Source: Parasedimentitalea denitrificans
Lineage (GTDB): Bacteria > Pseudomonadota > Alphaproteobacteria > Rhodobacterales > Rhodobacteraceae
DNA length: 64,000 nt
Direction of reading: 5' to 3'
Assembly: GCF_011813015.1 (NCBI RefSeq)
Contig: NZ_QHLQ01000001.1
Span: 434,001-498,000 of the forward strand
Each line of letters opens with the position of its first letter. The stretch's first letter is position 1. This document shows positions 62,946 to 64,000 of this stretch, piece after piece. The translations under genes were made by a program, and so were the position numbers. The notes beneath the pieces were generated by a model that saw only the letters and a program-made list of their open reading frames with translations, ran no database searches and was not told the origin of the DNA.

Positions 62946-64000
62946 TGCTCGTTTCTTTCCATAATCGCTGCCTCATAGCTCGCACGGGCCGCGTTGACCT
63001 CTTCTCGCTGCGACACCTCGGGCACCGCAACATCCCACCAATAACCGCCCTCTTGGGTCGATGGGTATGGATCTGTATCGATGACAATCACCTTGACCCC
63101 TGGTTGATCTCGTTCGGCCAATGCCGCTTCAAGCTCAGCAATGGTGCCGACCTTTTGCGCTTTGCCTCCCATGGAGTCAGCGTGTTTGACAAAGTCGATG
63201 GCTGACGGAACCTGATGCCGGGTGTGGTCTAGCATGTTGTTGAACTCGGCCCCACCGGTGCCCATCTGCAACCGGTTGATGCAGCCAAAGCCACGATTGT
63301 CGGTTAGTACGATGGTGAAATCAACGCCCATGGACACGGCCGTCGCCAATTCAGAGTTGGCCATCATATAAGACCCATCCCCTACCATGCAGATCACATC
63401 ACGCGAGGCGTCGGCCAGCTTGATGCCCATAGCGCCGGCAACTTCGTACCCCATGCAGGAATAGCCATATTCCATATGATAGGCCCCGGGGCCTGAGGCC
63501 TTCCAAAGCTTGTGCAGCTCTCCGGGCATGGTGCCGGCCGCGCTCATGACCGTCGTATTGTCGTTTGAGGCCCGCTGCACCGCTCCAATCACCTGCATGT
63601 CTGTGGGCAGGCTATCGCTGGATAGGGGCGCACCAGTCACCTGGTCAACACCTCGATACCAATCATCCTTCAGTGAAGTTGCAAGTTCAGGACCGCCGTA
63701 TTCTCCCAAACCTTCTGACAGCGCCACAAGGCCAAAGAGAGCATCGCCCACCAAGGACAGGGCTCCATGTTTGATCGTGTCATAAGGCTGAATGTTCAGC
63801 GCCAGCAGCTTGCAATCGGGGTTCTTGAACAAAGCCCAGCTGCCGGTGGTAAAGTCCTGAAACCTTGTACCAACGCCAATCACCACGTCCGCAGCTTCGC
63901 ACAGTGCATTCGCACAACCCGCGCCAGTCACACCCACCGCGCCATAGGCCATGGGATCATCCCAAGCCAACGCCGATTTTCCGGCCTGCGTTTCCACGAC
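62942..64000 (-). CDS. iolD: IolD, trihydroxycyclohexane-1,2-dione hydrolase, partial (5' end beyond window)
   Basis: The C-terminal part, about 353 codons, of a thiamine-diphosphate enzyme that opens the inositol ring. The TPP site is clear ([24 protein letters not shown] ... [11 protein letters not shown]), as is the central domain with [20 protein letters not shown]. The full protein is usually about 610-620 residues, so the first 260 or so lie beyond position 64000; an in-frame GTG at 63997 is an internal valine, not the start. Confidence 0.96.
   Translation of the reverse strand, partial: VVETQAGKSALAWDDPMAYGAVGVTGAGCANALCEAADVVIGVGTRFQDFTTGSWALFKNPDCKLLALNIQPYDTIKHGALSLVGDALFGLVALSEGLGEYGGPELATSLKDDWYRGVDQVTGAPLSSDSLPTDMQVIGAVQRASNDNTTVMSAAGTMPGELHKLWKASGPGAYHMEYGYSCMGYEVAGAMGIKLADASRDVICMVGDGSYMMANSELATAVSMGVDFTIVLTDNRGFGCINRLQMGTGGAEFNNMLDHTRHQVPSAIDFVKHADSMGGKAQKVGTIAELEAALAERDQPGVKVIVIDTDPYPSTQEGGYWWDVAVPEVSQREEVNAARASYEAAIMERNEQ

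Noticed and set aside
1..64000. tRNA, rRNA, CRISPR arrays, insertion sequences, phage genes
   Set aside because: Looked for tRNA T-loop signatures, regularly spaced repeats and transposase or integrase motifs; none found.

Overview
The window looks like a chromosomal segment from a marine alphaproteobacterium of the Rhodobacteraceae (Roseobacter group). I infer this from the sox gene content and order, the TRAP-free, ABC-rich style of solute uptake, and the sequence character of the iol, rbs-type and anthraniloyl-CoA genes. The DNA is moderately GC-rich. Nearly all of it is tightly packed operons. I see no tRNA, rRNA, IS element, prophage or CRISPR array.

Layout. (1) 1-9209, minus strand: an aerobic CoA-ester aromatic pathway of the 2-aminobenzoyl-CoA (anthraniloyl-CoA) or salicylyl-CoA type. 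It comprises a fused FAD monooxygenase/OYE reductase, SDR, MarR regulator, enoyl-CoA hydratase, acyl-CoA dehydrogenase and aryl-CoA ligase, followed by a branched-chain/aromatic ABC binding protein and a LivH permease cut by the window edge. (2) 9430-22665: a thiosulfate oxidation (sox) locus. It carries two metallo-beta-lactamase-fold proteins and a DUF302 protein, soxXYZA, then a terminator, then soxBCD. Two YeeE/YedE transporters (soxT-like), soxV, soxS and soxR complete it. A shared AATTCACATATT word in the soxT and soxV/soxS promoters, with a related palindrome near soxX, is a likely SoxR operator. (3) 22775-29112: an operon of three long, mostly helical proteins that I cannot assign to any family. 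Upstream and co-oriented is a two-component pair (29365-33055). (4) 33535-45962: a polyol or sugar catabolism locus with an RbsABC-type transporter, SorC-family regulator, FGGY kinase, FAD G3P-dehydrogenase-like enzyme, DhnA-type aldolase, aldo/keto reductase, zinc-type reductase and GMC oxidoreductase. (5) 46240-53024: a cyclic-nucleotide-flavoured island. It has a Popeye-like membrane cNMP-binding protein, a CRP/FNR regulator flanked by two near-identical TGTAA-N6-TTACA sites, a LysE exporter, a long PLP decarboxylase, an unknown protein and a class III cyclase with a Cys4 motif. (6) 53162-64000: an inositol, probably inositol-phosphate, locus. It has a dual-specificity-type phosphatase, a LacI regulator, two inositol-monophosphatase-family enzymes, an AfuABC-like transporter and iolB, iolE and iolD (partial).

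How the parts work together. In region 6 a perfect LacI-type operator (TTGCACAGGTGTGCAA) stands before the lone phosphatase gene, and its exact reverse complement stands before the transporter/phosphatase operon. This ties both to one regulon and suggests import and dephosphorylation of a phosphorylated inositol feeding the iol pathway. In region 5 the cyclase product could be read by the CRP protein and the Popeye-like protein, making a possible self-contained signalling unit. The three helical proteins of region 3, the decarboxylase/unknown/cyclase trio of region 5 and the proposed inositol-phosphate regulon of region 6 are the best candidates for undescribed biology. All functional links are inferences from sequence and context; no database search was possible.
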